Shown here: one piece after another, positions 12,094 to 24,709 of the stretch | Numbering within the stretch: the stretch's first letter is position 1 | How the letters are laid out: every line of letters starts with the position of its first letter | Assembly (NCBI RefSeq): GCF_905475395.1 | Contig: NC_058338.1 | Span: forward strand, 75,651,435-75,715,434 | Origin: Chrysoperla carnea | Taxonomy: Eukaryota; Arthropoda; Insecta; Neuroptera; Chrysopidae | Direction: 5' to 3' | Length of the DNA stretch: 64,000 bases | Notes under the pieces: model-generated | Database searches by the model: none | What the model was told of the DNA's origin: nothing | The model's input: the letters and a program-made list of their open reading frames with translations, nothing else | Position numbers and translations under genes: made by a program

Positions 12094-12480
12094 GTCGCTG
12101 AACACATATATCGCGTCAGAATTGGTCTCCGAGGTACGTGGTGCCCAGCACCAAGGATAAACTGAATTACCGTCGTCTCCTGGAGTTTTCGGGAAACTTG
12201 TTATATTATCGTTCCAAACTCGTTACTCCAAGGTTTTTGGGGTCACTTAGCATGAATATCGCGATATAATTTATCTCCGAGCTCAGGATAAACGGAATCT
12301 TCGTCATCTCCTGGAGTTTTCGGGCAATTTGTTATATTATCGTTCCAAACTCATTACTCGAGGGTTTTTGTTGTCACTGAGCACGAATATTGCGATAGAA
12401 TTGATTTCCGAAGTAACTGCTGCCCGATTTTGTCTGCCATATTAGTGTTCAACGACCCCAAAAATCCTCGAGTAACGAGT
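12094..12480. repeat. tandem units of about 130 bases inside the foldback
   Basis: The phrase TCTCCTGGAGTTTTCGGG occurs at about 12177 and 12308, each followed by TTGTTATATTATCGTTCC and a GTCACT...GAATAT...GCGATA segment. A partial inverted unit (GACCCCAAAAATCCTCGAG) closes the array near 12455-12490. Units are diverged. Confidence 0.7.
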
Positions 12481-12744
12481 TTGGAATCATTTTCATCACT
12501 ATTAATCGAATTGTGAATATAGTATATTTACGGTTAATTTAAAATACAATTATAAAACTTTTTATAAATTCTTATTTAGGTTACAAAATTTCCTTACGCC
12601 TAACGAATCGAATGCCGAAAAGTTTGAACGTTTTTAGTGTTTCGTTTCTGCGACTAATACACAGTATTTTGAACACGGGTGAGAAGAATATTCGTAAATC
12701 AGTGTTGTTTTTGTAATTACAATCTTATATGTCTTCAACTATAC

Positions 12745-13290
12745 AGGGTCTCTTTTTTAAGTTTACATATGCTTAAAACTCCAAAAAAAACTTTTATCGG
12801 TAAAAATGCTTCAAGCGATAAATGTTGGGTGTGTAAGTGCACATCTTAAGCAGACAATAAACTGGACTTGGGTTTTCAAGCTCAATGAAAAGCTCACTCT
12901 ATTTCATAATTGGTTAAACTTTAAATTATAAAGTTGTTATTGATTAAAAACGTAACATTTTTTGTTTGAAACTTTTATCCGTAAGCCATACAGTTTATAT
13001 AAAAACGGACTGAAAATTTTACCTTAAATTGTTTTTTCGTATCCAAATTTTTATTTTGTATAATTATTTCTGCAAAACCTAGGCACTCTTCGAAAGATAT
13101 TTCGAAGGCAAAATCGAATAAAAGTAGTTTGTTTTTCTATAAAGACCATTTTTGTTCAAATTGAATGAACAAACGCACAAAAATTTTGATTTTTGCTATC
13201 AATTATACTGTCTAAACGAATCGGTCTAAAAAATTGTTTCAAACAAAGTTCTAATTAAAAGAGTTCATCCAATGTTTGTCAACTATGAAT
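12745..13290 (+). repeat. repeat family R3, copy 1
   Basis: Long gapped match to 50105-50560, inside an intron of the RRM gene. Shared phrases include TTTTCAAGCTCAATG, AAAAACGGACTGAAAA, TTCTATAAAGACCATTTTTG and TTCAAATTGAATGAA. Starts near CTATACAGGGTCTC, a terminus style common in insect DNA elements. Confidence 0.75.
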
Positions 13291-13699
13291 TAGAGGGAGG
13301 TTTTAATTGAATCTGAGAACTTAGGCCAAATTCGATGGCGGTATAAGATGTGTGCCTTTGAAACTAACATTTTTCGTTTTGAGCATTTTACTTATTTATC
13401 GAGTTTCAACCCTGTTTTGTATATACAGGGTGGACCACTTTGATATATTATGGCTAATAGTTCGTTTTGTAGTTAACCAATTAAAAAATTACTTGAGTTT
13501 GATGGGGTCATCATTTTATGACATCAGATTACAGCTACTTCTCCGGGTAGCTTTAATAGTCAATTTAGATTCTAAAAGATAGAGAAAAAAGGTAGGTAAA
13601 AGATATATAGTAACACTTTAAATTAGAAAGTTGGTCCTCATAAAAAAAACTAACATCTTTTATTCAAAACAAGTTTTCAAATCGTTAGCCTTCGGCAAA

Positions 13700-14537
13700 A
13701 TATAGAAAACACGCTAGTTACAGAAAAAAAACTTTAGCAAAACGTTGTCAATGAAAATAGAAGACATTCGCAAATTCTGATGTTTGGATAATTTTACTTT
13801 TTAGAATGCTTTTTAAACGTTCGTTGTAAAACTGTTTAAAATTTAAAAACATAAAGAATTTTGTTTTATCGATTTTTGTAAATTTTTGAGAAAATTTACA
13901 AAGGACGAAAAGGATTAGCATTCTGATAGGAATATTAGAAAAAATCAATAAAAAATTATAAACAAGTCTGAATTTGATTGAAGACGGGGTGGGGTATAAA
14001 GTGTGTCACATGTTCTACCAAGAAAAACGGATCTGCTAAAAAATATGAGTTTCCATTAAAAAAAATTATGTTGATCTTTAAAATTTTCTGTACGAAACAT
14101 TTAAAAAAATATATAAGTAACCCGTTCTTAGAAGATGTAAATCTACTTGTTAGGTTTGATTTATGATTTTAGAACTGAATATCTATACAAAGATCGGTCG
14201 TTCTTCTCGTCAAAATTTCTTAGAGGAATTTGACTGTATAATTTATTAATATAAATATGATTTTCTTGATATGCCCAAGTATTAAACATTGTTCGAAAGT
14301 TTATAGAATATAAATTATAAATACCAATACCATTATTGTGTCATCAAATGTTTATAATTAAAATTTCCTAATTATATTATTTAATAATATTATATTTCAA
14401 AAATAAACTGATTAATTGCATCGCGAAATTTATATTGATTATATAGAGTAATTATTTATCATAAAAATTATTGATTTAAAATTTGAAACAATTTTGTAGG
14501 AGGAGTATCATTTATATCATGATAAATACAAAATCTT
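13700..14537. other. no gene seen
   Basis: AT-rich sequence with only short open frames of no recognisable content. Confidence 0.5.
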
Positions 14538-15245
14538 AATAGACCTTTTTCACATTTTTTGTTCTTTTTTTTAAATGAAAGTAAATGTCTTAATAAATGG
14601 GCTAATTTTTTCCCCGATTTTGGAGCCATATGACCGAGAAAACAGCCAATGAAAATCATTAAAATTCAAATTGGCGACAACGGCCCGAAAACACACGAAG
14701 CTATACGAATGGCGCTGTGACGTCAGTTCGGCAGTTGACTTTTATTGTCATAAATATACGAATTGCGAATGAAATAAAGCGACAACAACAGATAAATCGG
14801 TCAATATATTGACAATGAAAAATCGCGCACAAAAGTATATCGGGTATGTTTTGTGCCTCTGTGCCCAAATACTGCTTCATAACAGCATAATTTTATTAAT
14901 CACATTTTTTTTCTAGAATGTTACGCAATTTCTTATTAAAATTAATACTCACAAAGTTGCTTCTACTTCACGAATTTCGGGTGCATTGAACCTGTCATCT
15001 TACACTAAAAACTCCCATACCATAAAAATCGTTATTTTCGGTATATTTCCTTTGAAAATCCTGGGTCGATTTTGGTGGCGTTTTATTCTTCACTTTCAGA
15101 AATGATATAATATAGACAGTACCTCCCTTTAAAGTCGATATTAACGATATATTAATACGACTGTTGACACTGTTTTATTGTCATTGCTTGTCAAATTGAC
15201 GTCACAGATCACGTGTGCGGTGGAACCAAAAAAATAGTTTTAAAT
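14538..15245 (+). repeat. repeat family R4, copy 2 (longer)
   Basis: Matches 2018-2290 at its left (14538-14720) and right (15150-15245) parts, with about 400 bases in between that copy 1 lacks. It contains GTGACGTCAG and GACGTCACAGATCACGTGTG, both CRE/ATF-like palindromes; these are observations, not proof of regulation. Confidence 0.7.
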
Positions 15246-15727
15246 TATTTCAAATATTGTGACTTTTTTACAATTTTTTTCATATTGTTTTAATTGTTAA
15301 AAATGCGTAATTGAAATTAAATCAATAGGTATTCTTACTTTTTTACAACGGCCACCACAATGGCTAGCTGGAATCGCTGGTGGAATTTCAAGTATTGTTG
15401 ATAGAGGAACAACATGTTGAGGCCCATTTTCAGTGATGGCAGTTTCATGAAAAATATTTTTAAATAATCTTCGCATTTTAGGGTTTAATTAAACTATTTT
15501 AGATTATGACGATTTCCATTAATTCCAAATTGCTATGAAAAAAATATTGAAACTGCATTACTTTAATTCATAACTCGCATAAGTACACTACGAGTAACCG
15601 GTAAGTGATCAAGTTCTGATTAATTCATGGGGTCATTGATTCATTCAAGTATTACGTAAGCAAGCTAAAAGGGTTAATTTTTTCTTATTTTTGCTGGCAA
15701 AAGGGGCGGGAGCAATATTTTTAAAAT

Positions 15728-15867
15728 CTAGGTTAGGCTAGGTTATATTGGACACACTTAGGCTATAAAGCCCATTGTGATACCATAAATGTGTTTTACC
15801 ACCTTTCCGCTGATAATTTCATTTATCAGCTCCTCAATTTCAGAAGTTGAGTGCACCTCCTTCATGT
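15728..15867 (-). repeat. tRNA-derived SINE, copy 3 (head missing)
   Basis: On the minus strand it runs from CATGAAGGAGGTGCACTCA to the tail ATATAACCTAGCCTAACC. The tRNA-like head is absent. Confidence 0.8.
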
Positions 15868-15888
15868 CTATTGTCTATCGATTGTTCT

Positions 15889-16235
15889 ATTTTTAACCCC
15901 CGAATTAAAAAATGAGTGTTATAAGTTTGATCACTATGTGTGTGCCTGTCTGCCTGTGACATCGTAGAGCTTAAACGGATGAACCGATTTTGATTTTTTT
16001 TGTTTTGTTTGAAAGGATTTAATGTAGAGTGTTCTTAGCTAGATTTCAAGTGCGAGTTTAGGATTCCGTATTCGGAAACAACTAAAAAATAGGCGATGAT
16101 CTTCAAAATCGGTTCAATTTGGAGAGGGCTCTCAGGGAAAAATTAATTTAATGGAAAGTGTTCTTAGATATTTTTCAAGTGCGAGTTTGTAGGATTTCGT
16201 ACCCGAAAAATTTGTCGAGGGAAAAACATAGAAAG
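15889..16235 (+). repeat. R2 dispersed repeat, copy 1
   Basis: Begins TTTTTAACCCCCGAATT, then carries CTTAAACGGATGAACCGATT, GAGTGTTCTTAGCTAGATTT and TCTTCAAAATCGGTTCA, and a second GTGTTCTTAGATA unit. Other copies are at 28775-29152, 32515-32775 and 35712-36020. Internally it contains two related halves. No coding frame. Confidence 0.8.
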
Positions 16236-16887
16236 GCTTACTTTATACTTGAACATCTTCTAATGAATAAATCTAAGAATATTTTATTAAAATGATATGA
16301 GAATTAAGCTCTAAGATACATAAAAAAAAAATGGATATTTATTCGATCACTGGATATGGTAGACTTAGATTTCGGAGTTATGCTAAAGCTATTTTCAATT
16401 TCAATATCAGACGTTTATAAATACTTTTAATTGAATCCGATAAAATTTGTTTGTGCATCTCCAATTTATAGCGGGGATACAGCAGTTAAAATTGTATTTG
16501 ACTAGTTAAAATTGGAATGTTAAAACAATTTATACCATTTGATAGTACATGGTCGTTTTTTTTTATAGCTCAAACAAACATAAGTTCAACTACAGTAATT
16601 TCAGAATAAAATCAATAGTGAAATAAGCATAAATCAAGTCCCACACCTAAAGGAATCATATGGTTTCGTATAAATGTATTACTTAAATTTTGGAATCAAA
16701 TACAATGTATATTCTTTCTAATTATACCTAATTTCGAAAATTATCGGCCAAGACACAAGTAACGTTTTTCAGAAAGTAAATTCTTAATTCTTACTTTGTT
16801 TTTGTTTACTTCTAATCATGTATACGATATTTATTTACATCATATCATAGTCTCTCGATTATAATTGATGATTAAGGCCTAATTGGA

Positions 16888-16958
16888 TCACGAATGGCCT
16901 AATTGGTTGGGCGCTTGACATCAATCCAAGAAGTATGGGTTCGAGTCCTGGTTCGAGT
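16888..16958 (+). pseudogene. tRNA-like relic with pol III boxes and T-run
   Basis: An A-box-like TGGCCTAATTGG, a clean B-box (GGTTCGAGTCC) and a T-run at 16962-16967 are spaced as in a tRNA gene. The proposed acceptor arms TCACGAA and TTCGAGT pair at five of seven positions, and the anticodon stem CTTGA/CCAAG at four of five. Position 33 is A instead of the universal T, so it is unlikely to make a working tRNA. The word GGCCTAATTGG is also duplicated just upstream (16877). Confidence 0.55.
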
Positions 16959-18219
16959 GTATTTTTTCAATTCTCTTTAATTCTTAATTCCATTATTTTA
17001 CACGGTTAAATGTTTACCTCTCATGAACTCAGTCATATACAAATGTTATTGTTTACAAAAATTCTATTAAAGAGTTTTAAATAAATCTTTATGTTTTAAG
17101 GCTCCCGGAATTCAAAAACGTTTTTTTTAGCTATTAACCTTCTGTAAAATGGATATGTGGATGTGCGCAGTTCTAGGTCTACGCACACGAAAAGTTCTAA
17201 ATCATTAAAATTTCACACATGTGCATATGAGCTTCCCCATCCAATTAGAAACGAGGCTTTGTTTGGATATTTTCGATTTTTTTCTAAATACTTGTATAGT
17301 AACCCTCACAAATTTTTTCGATTTGTTGAAAATCGACAAAAACTTTTTTCAATTTTATCATTCGATATGCCTGTATTTTTTAGAACTACATTTTGATAAA
17401 TAATAAAAATCCTTCATTTTTATTTCTTTACGGGGATAAATATTCTAAAAACCCTCAACTTTACTGGATTCTGGATGGGTTTCTAGTTAAACCAATTCCT
17501 TTTTAAGTAGGTGTAGTTTATGAAAATATTTTATGACATTCTTTCCTATTTCTCTCTAAATTGTAACATCCGACATCAACAGTTATTTTCTAACTATTAT
17601 CCTAGATGATATTCCTAGAACTGTTGCTACGATACAAATTCAATTTCAGGTACATACATTGAAGAGCATAAACTACATATGACGTGCAACAAGATCATTT
17701 TATTATTATTAGCAACATATATTTATGTAATTGGTGTGTTTAACTAGAATTCAATTTGTATCCTAGTAACAGTTTCAGGAATCAAGTCGAGTATACTGGA
17801 CTAGCTAAAAATAAATGTATAATCAATGTTTATAAAATACAGGTGATTCTGAAAATCGAGCTTTTTAGTAAAAATATTCAGTATTCATTATAATTATTCA
17901 AATCATTTTATTATTATTAGCAACATATATTTATATTTATTATTATTATAACATAAATTTAGTCATAAAAACATCAATTATAATCGAAAGACAAAAATGA
18001 AATTCGTTGAGTTGAAAAAATTACACATCGTGACTACAACACACGTGGTCCAGATTGTAAATTTTTCCTTCGATCGGCAAAGAAGTAACTATATAATTCC
18101 GATATCTAATTCAGACAAACTCGGATGAGTTACTCTCAGAAACCGAAAGTATTGTTATTTTGGAGACGGAATAAATACCCAAAAAATTGACACCCAAATT
18201 CAACTCCGATAATTTTCAT
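16959..18219. other. no gene seen
   Basis: AT-rich. The phrase TTATTATTAGCAACATATAT occurs twice (17701 and 17910) as a diverged duplication. No coding signal. Confidence 0.5.
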
Positions 18220-18665
18220 ATACAAAGCTCTCACGGCCACAAAATTTTTTAACGAGTAGTTTTCGAGATGCGGGCGATCAAAGCAAAGCATATATAATAG
18301 CTATAGTATACGACTAGGAAAATTGATTTTTGTGAAACTTTTTCACTATCCCCAAAACGTTCTTCAGACTGTTCTGACTAAAAGCTCTCATGTCCAGAAA
18401 ATTTTTAACGAGAAGTTTTCGAGCTACGGGAGATTATAGCTACACATATATTATAGTTATAGTATATGATTACCGTGTATGGTATCCTGCATAGTTGTAT
18501 TATGTTGTATTGATTTGTTTGTTGGAGTGTTGTACGTTAAATCATTACTATGACGGTAGTCATATTCTATAAATATAATATATTTGTAGCTTTGATCGCC
18601 CGTAGCTTGAAAACTACACGTTAAAACAGTTTGTGATCGTTAGAGTTTTTTATTAGAACGACCCA
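18220..18665. repeat. three-unit repeat, two direct and one inverted
   Basis: A unit with AGCTCTCA, TTTTTAACGAG, AGTTTTCGAG and TATAGTATA occurs at 18224-18312 and 18379-18472 in direct order, and again inverted at about 18565-18655 (GATCGCCCGTAGCTTGAAAA). The unit is about 90 bases; the whole can fold as a hairpin. Confidence 0.65.
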
Positions 18666-20880
18666 AATAACATTTTAGAGGCGTTTTGAAAAAGTTTCAC
18701 AGAAAGCCATTTTTCTATTAAATCGAGCGAGGTCCAAATTTATCAAGCATTCAGTTTTGCATTGATATAAATATTGAGAACGCTAAAAAAAATTTCAAAT
18801 TGACGTTATTTGAAGAAATTCAGAGGCTCCAGATCGTCGAAGTGACGGTTCAATTTTCGGAATAAATATAATTTGGAATACATTTTGGTTTAAGTAATTG
18901 TATTACATAGAGCCCGATTTAAATTATAAATTAGAATAATGGAACCATACCTTTACTTTAATTCGTGCATTACAAAATGTGTTACAGCGTTCAAATTGCG
19001 TAAAACTATATTCCACAAAGTAAATCATAAAAAATAACCACAATTTCTTAGTACAACCAATTATCACTTTCACAAGTCAGTTGAACGAAATGTTACACAA
19101 CTTTTACTTAAATCAACTATCTTGGTACTAAACATTTAAGTATTGTAATAATTATTGTTAATAATTCCGTTTAATTATTTTCAATGTTACGAATATTATT
19201 GAATCATTATAATAAATTCCATAATAAACATCCAATATATGGTATTTGTTTCAAATTGTATTTTAATTTTAATATTTATTAATAATTGCTTATTATTTTA
19301 TTTTATATCAATATTAATATTCATAAAATATGGAATGTCCAAAATATTATTTGAGATTATGGTTATAATTTCTACAATGTATAAATTTTGATTGAAAAAA
19401 GTGTATAGAAAACATAGCCGTCTTAAATAAATATCTATATTTTGATTCCCTATATATTATAAATGTGAAAGTAAGGATATTTATTTGTTTGTTACGCTTT
19501 CACGCCAAAACTAGCGAATAGTTTTTAAATGAAATTGTACAGCAATATAGCTCTTACATCAGAATAACACATGAGCTATAAATTATAAAGATATAGATAT
19601 TAAACAAAAAAAAATTAAATTTAATCTGACATTTACAATTTTAAATTGTTACAGAAATCTTTAATTTATGGTTCAAAATGATCATTCTGCTCCATCTGTG
19701 ATCATAATTTTGAACGATAAATTGATTTCTGTAAAAATTTAAAGCAGTAAATGTCACAATTCATGGCCACCTTTCTGATATACTCAATGAATAATGATTA
19801 TTTTACAATGTAAACAATTGAAAACTGTGCTCTTTTAGTCGCGTAAAACAATCCCTTCAAGTGTTATGGAAGGAGGATAAGTAAGATCAAGAGGCTATAA
19901 AGCGGTGGTTTTTACTTTTAAGTCTAGTGAAGTGAGCGGGTATCAAGCTAGTAATTAAATAAAGCCAGTGTACAATTCTGTCTGTCAATTATTTGTAACA
20001 AATCAAAAATTTGTATATACATCGTTCTTTTATGGTACGGAAGATGTACGGGAAAAATCGATTCGGGATCACTGGGATTATATCTCCTCTCTCTGATTGA
20101 GATTTTATTAGATCGAGCCTGGATACAAAACAATTATCTTTGGCTGATTAAAATTTCCACGCATTCATCTCGGACGGATTTTCCCCGTGTATCTCCAGAA
20201 TCATTAAGTTGGGACAGGATACGTGAAAAAAATGGCTACTATCAAAAGGGTTGAAAAATTACAGCTGTAAACTTTCGGTTATTCTTTTCCGCTTATCCTG
20301 TTGCCAATATATTTCTTCACATATACGTTAAACAAATAAAATCGTCAAAAAACTTGATTTCCATAAGCTTAGAGCTCGCGTTAAGATTAAAACTTCGAAT
20401 TTCTTTCTTAACAAAATTTTTTCGTTTAATTATCAAGCGGACAAAAGAATCATAGAAATTTCACTTCATTGTGGGTTTATGGTCAAAGAGCTTTGATATG
20501 GATTAATGTACATTTTAATGGTAATACTAAATTGTTTGAATTTCAAATTCAATATTACATACAAAAACATTTCTAGTATTTCCTGTAAATAATTAAAGTA
20601 CTTTAAATTCAAATATGGAATATATTTTCCAATTAATTATATTTTATCAAATTAAAGTGTAAGTAGGTATAATTTAATTTATTCATTTGTCGTTTTCAAT
20701 TATTGCGAAAAGATAAGAAAAATTATATGATATGTCTAAGATTGATTTATTTCAGTGCAATTGATAAATTTTGGAAGCGTGCTTAACCCCTTAACTACCA
20801 AAGCTATTTAAACCTTGACTCCCGATTGGTTTATGCCTAAAACACTGTTGGTAATATAAATTTTTACAACAGACATGTGT
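18666..20880. other. no gene; one degraded dispersed-repeat phrase
   Basis: Around 19445-19530 the sequence TATATTATAAATGTGAAAG followed by TTACGCTTTCACGCCAAAAC is the kind of phrase found in widespread insect repeats. The rest is AT-rich without coding signal. Confidence 0.45.
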
Positions 20881-20894
20881 AGCTTAGAGGTTTA

Positions 20895-21345
20895 ATACGC
20901 GTTCTGAAATTTTTGTAGCATGCTTAGGACGTAAAAAATGAGATTGAGTTCGTAAATAAGCAACATAAATTAACTAGGTCTTGAGTCCTTTGGATCAACC
21001 TTGTAAACCATTAGAGATATAACAAAAGTTTAGACGTAAAAAATGATGCTTATAAAAAAATAAACAACTTTTGTTTGAAACATTTTTTCAATAACATTCA
21101 CTATCGATCCGTGATGGCGCAAATTAGGTTAGAAACATTATATTGTATGTATACAGGTATTGTAAATATTTTAAATTCATATATTATATATATTATGTAT
21201 GTGTTTGTTTGTTTACAGCATATACTATATCTAATGAGAAAGTGAGAAGATAGATACTTTTATTACTTTATGTGTAAGAGTATTATCAAAACTGTCTATG
21301 CATTTTATTTCAACAATTAACTCAGTCAATTGTTTGTATTCGTTT
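20895..21345 (+). repeat. R1 dispersed repeat, copy 4 (5' truncated)
   Basis: Starts inside R1 at TTTTTGTAGCATGCTTAGG and runs to the 3' end (TATGCATTTTATTTCAAC, AACTCAGTCAATTGTTTG). Both R1 core phrases GTAAACCATTAGAGATA and TTTGTTTGAAACATTTTTTC are present. Confidence 0.8.
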
Positions 21346-22229
21346 ATGTGATTTTCTACAACTTGACCAATTACCAAAATTTCCAGTTACTTGATTACTT
21401 TCAAAATTTTCTTCTCTACCCACCTCCCGCCCCAACTTTTATATGCCCGTTTTGGCAGTCTTCAACACATAATCTACATGCGGACAGACAGACATCATTC
21501 TAAAAGTGGTTTTAATTCATTATCCTGACCATGAAACGTAGATATATGCAGAAAATTTCGATTTGAAGTTTAGGAAGTTAATAAACCCTTACAAAGGTAT
21601 ACCCTTAAGGTATAAACGGTTACGATTACCAAATAATGCGTCATGTAACCCCGCTGCGGTACCTTTAGGCACTTAAGCTTTCCAATGAAATTTATACCTT
21701 TTAAAAAAATACTCGTTATTATTCATTTCCATAAAAATATTGTTGCTATACTATTATTTATAATTAGTAAAACTTCCCGGAAAATCAATCAATTAATGTT
21801 TGTTATTACCTTTAATTAAAACTTCAATTATTAAAACACACATACATAGGACGAGTCCTGTCAAAATAAAATTATTTTTCTATCACATCACAAAACAACA
21901 AACACATGCATTTATAATATTTTGATTAAATTTCAATACTTTGAATTTGATATGTAGCAACAAAACACACTCAATAATAATACATTGTTATTTAATAATT
22001 TTTTTTTGTGATTATTATATTATATTTTTAATAACAAAATCGTTTTATAATAAATATTATTAAATATATTGTTATTGAATTACAAACAAAATATCAGTCA
22101 TCAGGTTGAAAACATGCAGGGAATTAACAAATACAAATTAATATTTGTAAACTGTTATATGTGAACTAAAACTACCACTTGTTGGATTCATATCAACAGT
22201 TTTGACTACAACTTTGAATATAATTTTTT

Positions 22230-22446
22230 ACATTTCCGCCGTCGCAACAAAATTAATTTAATAAATAATTGTGATGGGCTGGTGTAGAGCATGGTATATG
22301 CATGAAGGAGGTGCACTCAGCCTCTGAAATTGAGAAGCTGATAAATGAAATTATCAGCACAAAGGTGGTAAAAACATATATGGTATCACAATAGGCTCTA
22401 TAGCCTAAGTGTGTCCTTCGTGGACAACCAATATAACCTAACCTAA
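22230..22446 (+). repeat. tRNA-derived SINE, copy 4 (head truncated)
   Basis: Starts at TTTCCGCCGTCGCAAC, the end of the tRNA-like part, and carries the body GGAGGTGCACTCAGCCTCTG and a clear tail ATATAACCTAACCTAACC. Best-preserved tail among the four copies. Confidence 0.85.
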
Positions 22447-23159
22447 CCTTAAGTTAAGTGTTGGACCTAGAACTACTGTTGCTGCAAAATGATCTTATTT
22501 CGTTATTCTTTAGCTAATTCGACAAAATTGTACCTCGCTGGACGCAGAGGAAGCTTTTCGCTGCATAGTACATTTTCCAAATACTTGAAAAGCATGTATT
22601 CTTGTCATGAGAGTGAAAATTAATGTTCGTAGAAGGTAATTTTTAGCGAATTACCGAAAAAATGTAGCTATTGCATTTGTACTGATGGTGAAATTTTATA
22701 AAAATTTCTTCGACCGTATACCTAATAGATGTCAAAAATGACCATCTTTAAAATTTATAAGTATATATATGTATAATACATATATTTATACGTTTATGGG
22801 GCTGTAAACTCTATAGCGGTCGCAATTTAAGTCCGGTTTGAATAAAATTTGGTATCAAAGAGGATTTTGGTATTTGAAAGGCCAAATTCGTTAATGAGAA
22901 AAATCGATAGATAAAAAAAGTTCAAAATTTTGAATATTTTCAAAATAATAAATATTTTAGCTTAGTTTTCAAAATAAAAATTCTTGAAAAATTAAAAATG
23001 CAATATTCGATTTTAAGAAAAATGTATTATTTTTTCAATATCTGGGGGAATTCGCTTAGCTAACGCATCTCTTGCGCTACGAATATTTTTTTAAATTAAA
23101 AATTATAATCAGTGAGCGCCATAATATCACAAATATTAACAATCATTTTCGATAAAATA

Positions 23160-23545
23160 TGTGTTAGACCGGTGTGTAAGTTTGTATGTTTATCTTTTCT
23201 CTCATAACTTCTAAACTGCTTATCATAATTTGACAAATAAGGTATCGTTCATAGCGCCTTTATCGTCCGCTGGTTATAGGCTATGAGATGTCATTGCCCT
23301 TTAGAGAACATAAAGTCATAAACTAAAAACAAACTTCAATTTAATGACACCGTGTTAGGTATCAAATGAAAGGGCGAAATTAGAACAAAAATATAGTGTA
23401 TTTAATTTCGTCTGTTCCCTCTCAACTTTTAAATTACTTATCATAATTTGATAAATAGGATATCGTTGAAAACATGTTAATTGTCTGCTGGTTATAGGCT
23501 ATGTGACGTCATATTCCATTAATTATGGCTGGCCCTCTAGGAAAT
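23160..23545 (+). repeat. diverged tandem pair
   Basis: CTTATCATAATTTGA(C/T)AAATA, followed by GATATCGTT-like sequence and CTGGTTATAGGCTATG, occurs at 23219-23300 and again at 23437-23500, each followed by AAGTCATGAACTAAAAA-like sequence. Period about 215 bases. Confidence 0.65.
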
Positions 23546-24709
23546 TAAGTCATGAACTAAAAAGAATTTTTTTTTTTTTAATATTACTTTAAAAAACAAA
23601 TATTACTCTCAAAAATTTCAAAGCAATTTTATCTTAAAAATTTTACATTAAAAATATGGCATAAATTTCCTTTGGTTTATAGCTTATAACATTTTTTAAT
23701 GGTAGAGAATATTTTAAACAGTTTTAACGAAATCCTTCAAGTTGATTTTAAATTAAATACAATATTTGGATGACCGCTTTACTCGGAATTTTTTGAGTAA
23801 AAAAGTTTCGTTAACTACGATAAACACCAACAGATGTCAGCACGAGTCACATTTTCAATATTTCAGTTTATCCGGAAAAAAGGTCAAAACGACGTTTTTT
23901 AAAAATGAAACTGCATACCCACTTTCATGAAAATCATTGGAGCCATTTCCAAGATCGTTGATATATATATACAAGACTTGCTCGTTTAAATATATAAGAT
24001 TCATATAGAATTTTTTTTTTAATTTTTGACAAATAAACGATTGAAGCAGGTAACAAGAGGGTTAAGAGATTTGTTAAGGTAGATTTACATTAAGACAATG
24101 TGGTTGCAACACAATCGACAAGTCCGATCGACGATGTTCCGCATCTATAAGAACGTGTGAAAATGAAATTCTTAATATGCATTTTGCATTAAAAGGGTTC
24201 TAAAACATTTCTATAGACCCATAAATAAAATAATTCATACAGCTCGTCAAGGACATAAACATATTAAGTTATGAACATTAATTGCACATTAGTAGTAGCC
24301 ATTCATATAATAATGTTTACAGTAAAATTATTTTCTAGGAAGTATGTTTAGTAAATACCATATTTCTAAATAAACAGCATATTTTTTATGCATACAGTTT
24401 TATCGCACGGTTGTATTTTTTGGGATTTTTTTCTTTTTGTAATGTGTAATTGTCTTTACCTGAGAAATGAAAACGTGCATTTTAGTAACTGGCATTTCAC
24501 CTTGATTCACTTGAAGTCAATAAAATAAAGGAAACAATGATTATTTTGGAAAAACCTTAGGGTCGTGGATTATATGCCGTCTGCGTAATCGAACGATAAT
24601 AAAACATCATCCGTTTCATTCAAGATTATCCAAAGAAACAGCCTTTATTTTCTAACAAAGTGACTTAATAAAGAACATATGATGCTTTATTTGATTGTGT
24701 CATTAAAAT

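Larger units (their letters stand above)
11650..12656. mobile_element. 1.0 kb foldback element with ends TAGTCGCAGAAACGAA
   Basis: The ends TAGTCGCAGAAACGAA (11650) and TTCGTTTCTGCGACTA (to 12656) are exact reverse complements. The inverted arms continue inward for about 205 (left) and 154 (right) bases, including GAATGCCGTTTTCGGCATTC on the left and CCGTAAATATATT versus AGTATATTTACGG. Between the arms lie a SINE (11852-12093) and tandem units (12094-12480). No transposase is encoded. Confidence 0.85.

Noticed and set aside
14940-14995. A short exon-like segment ending at GTGAGT (FNAPEIREVEAT on the minus strand)
   Set aside because: Good-looking peptide and donor, but the acceptor is weak, it lies within repeat R4, and no partner exon was found.
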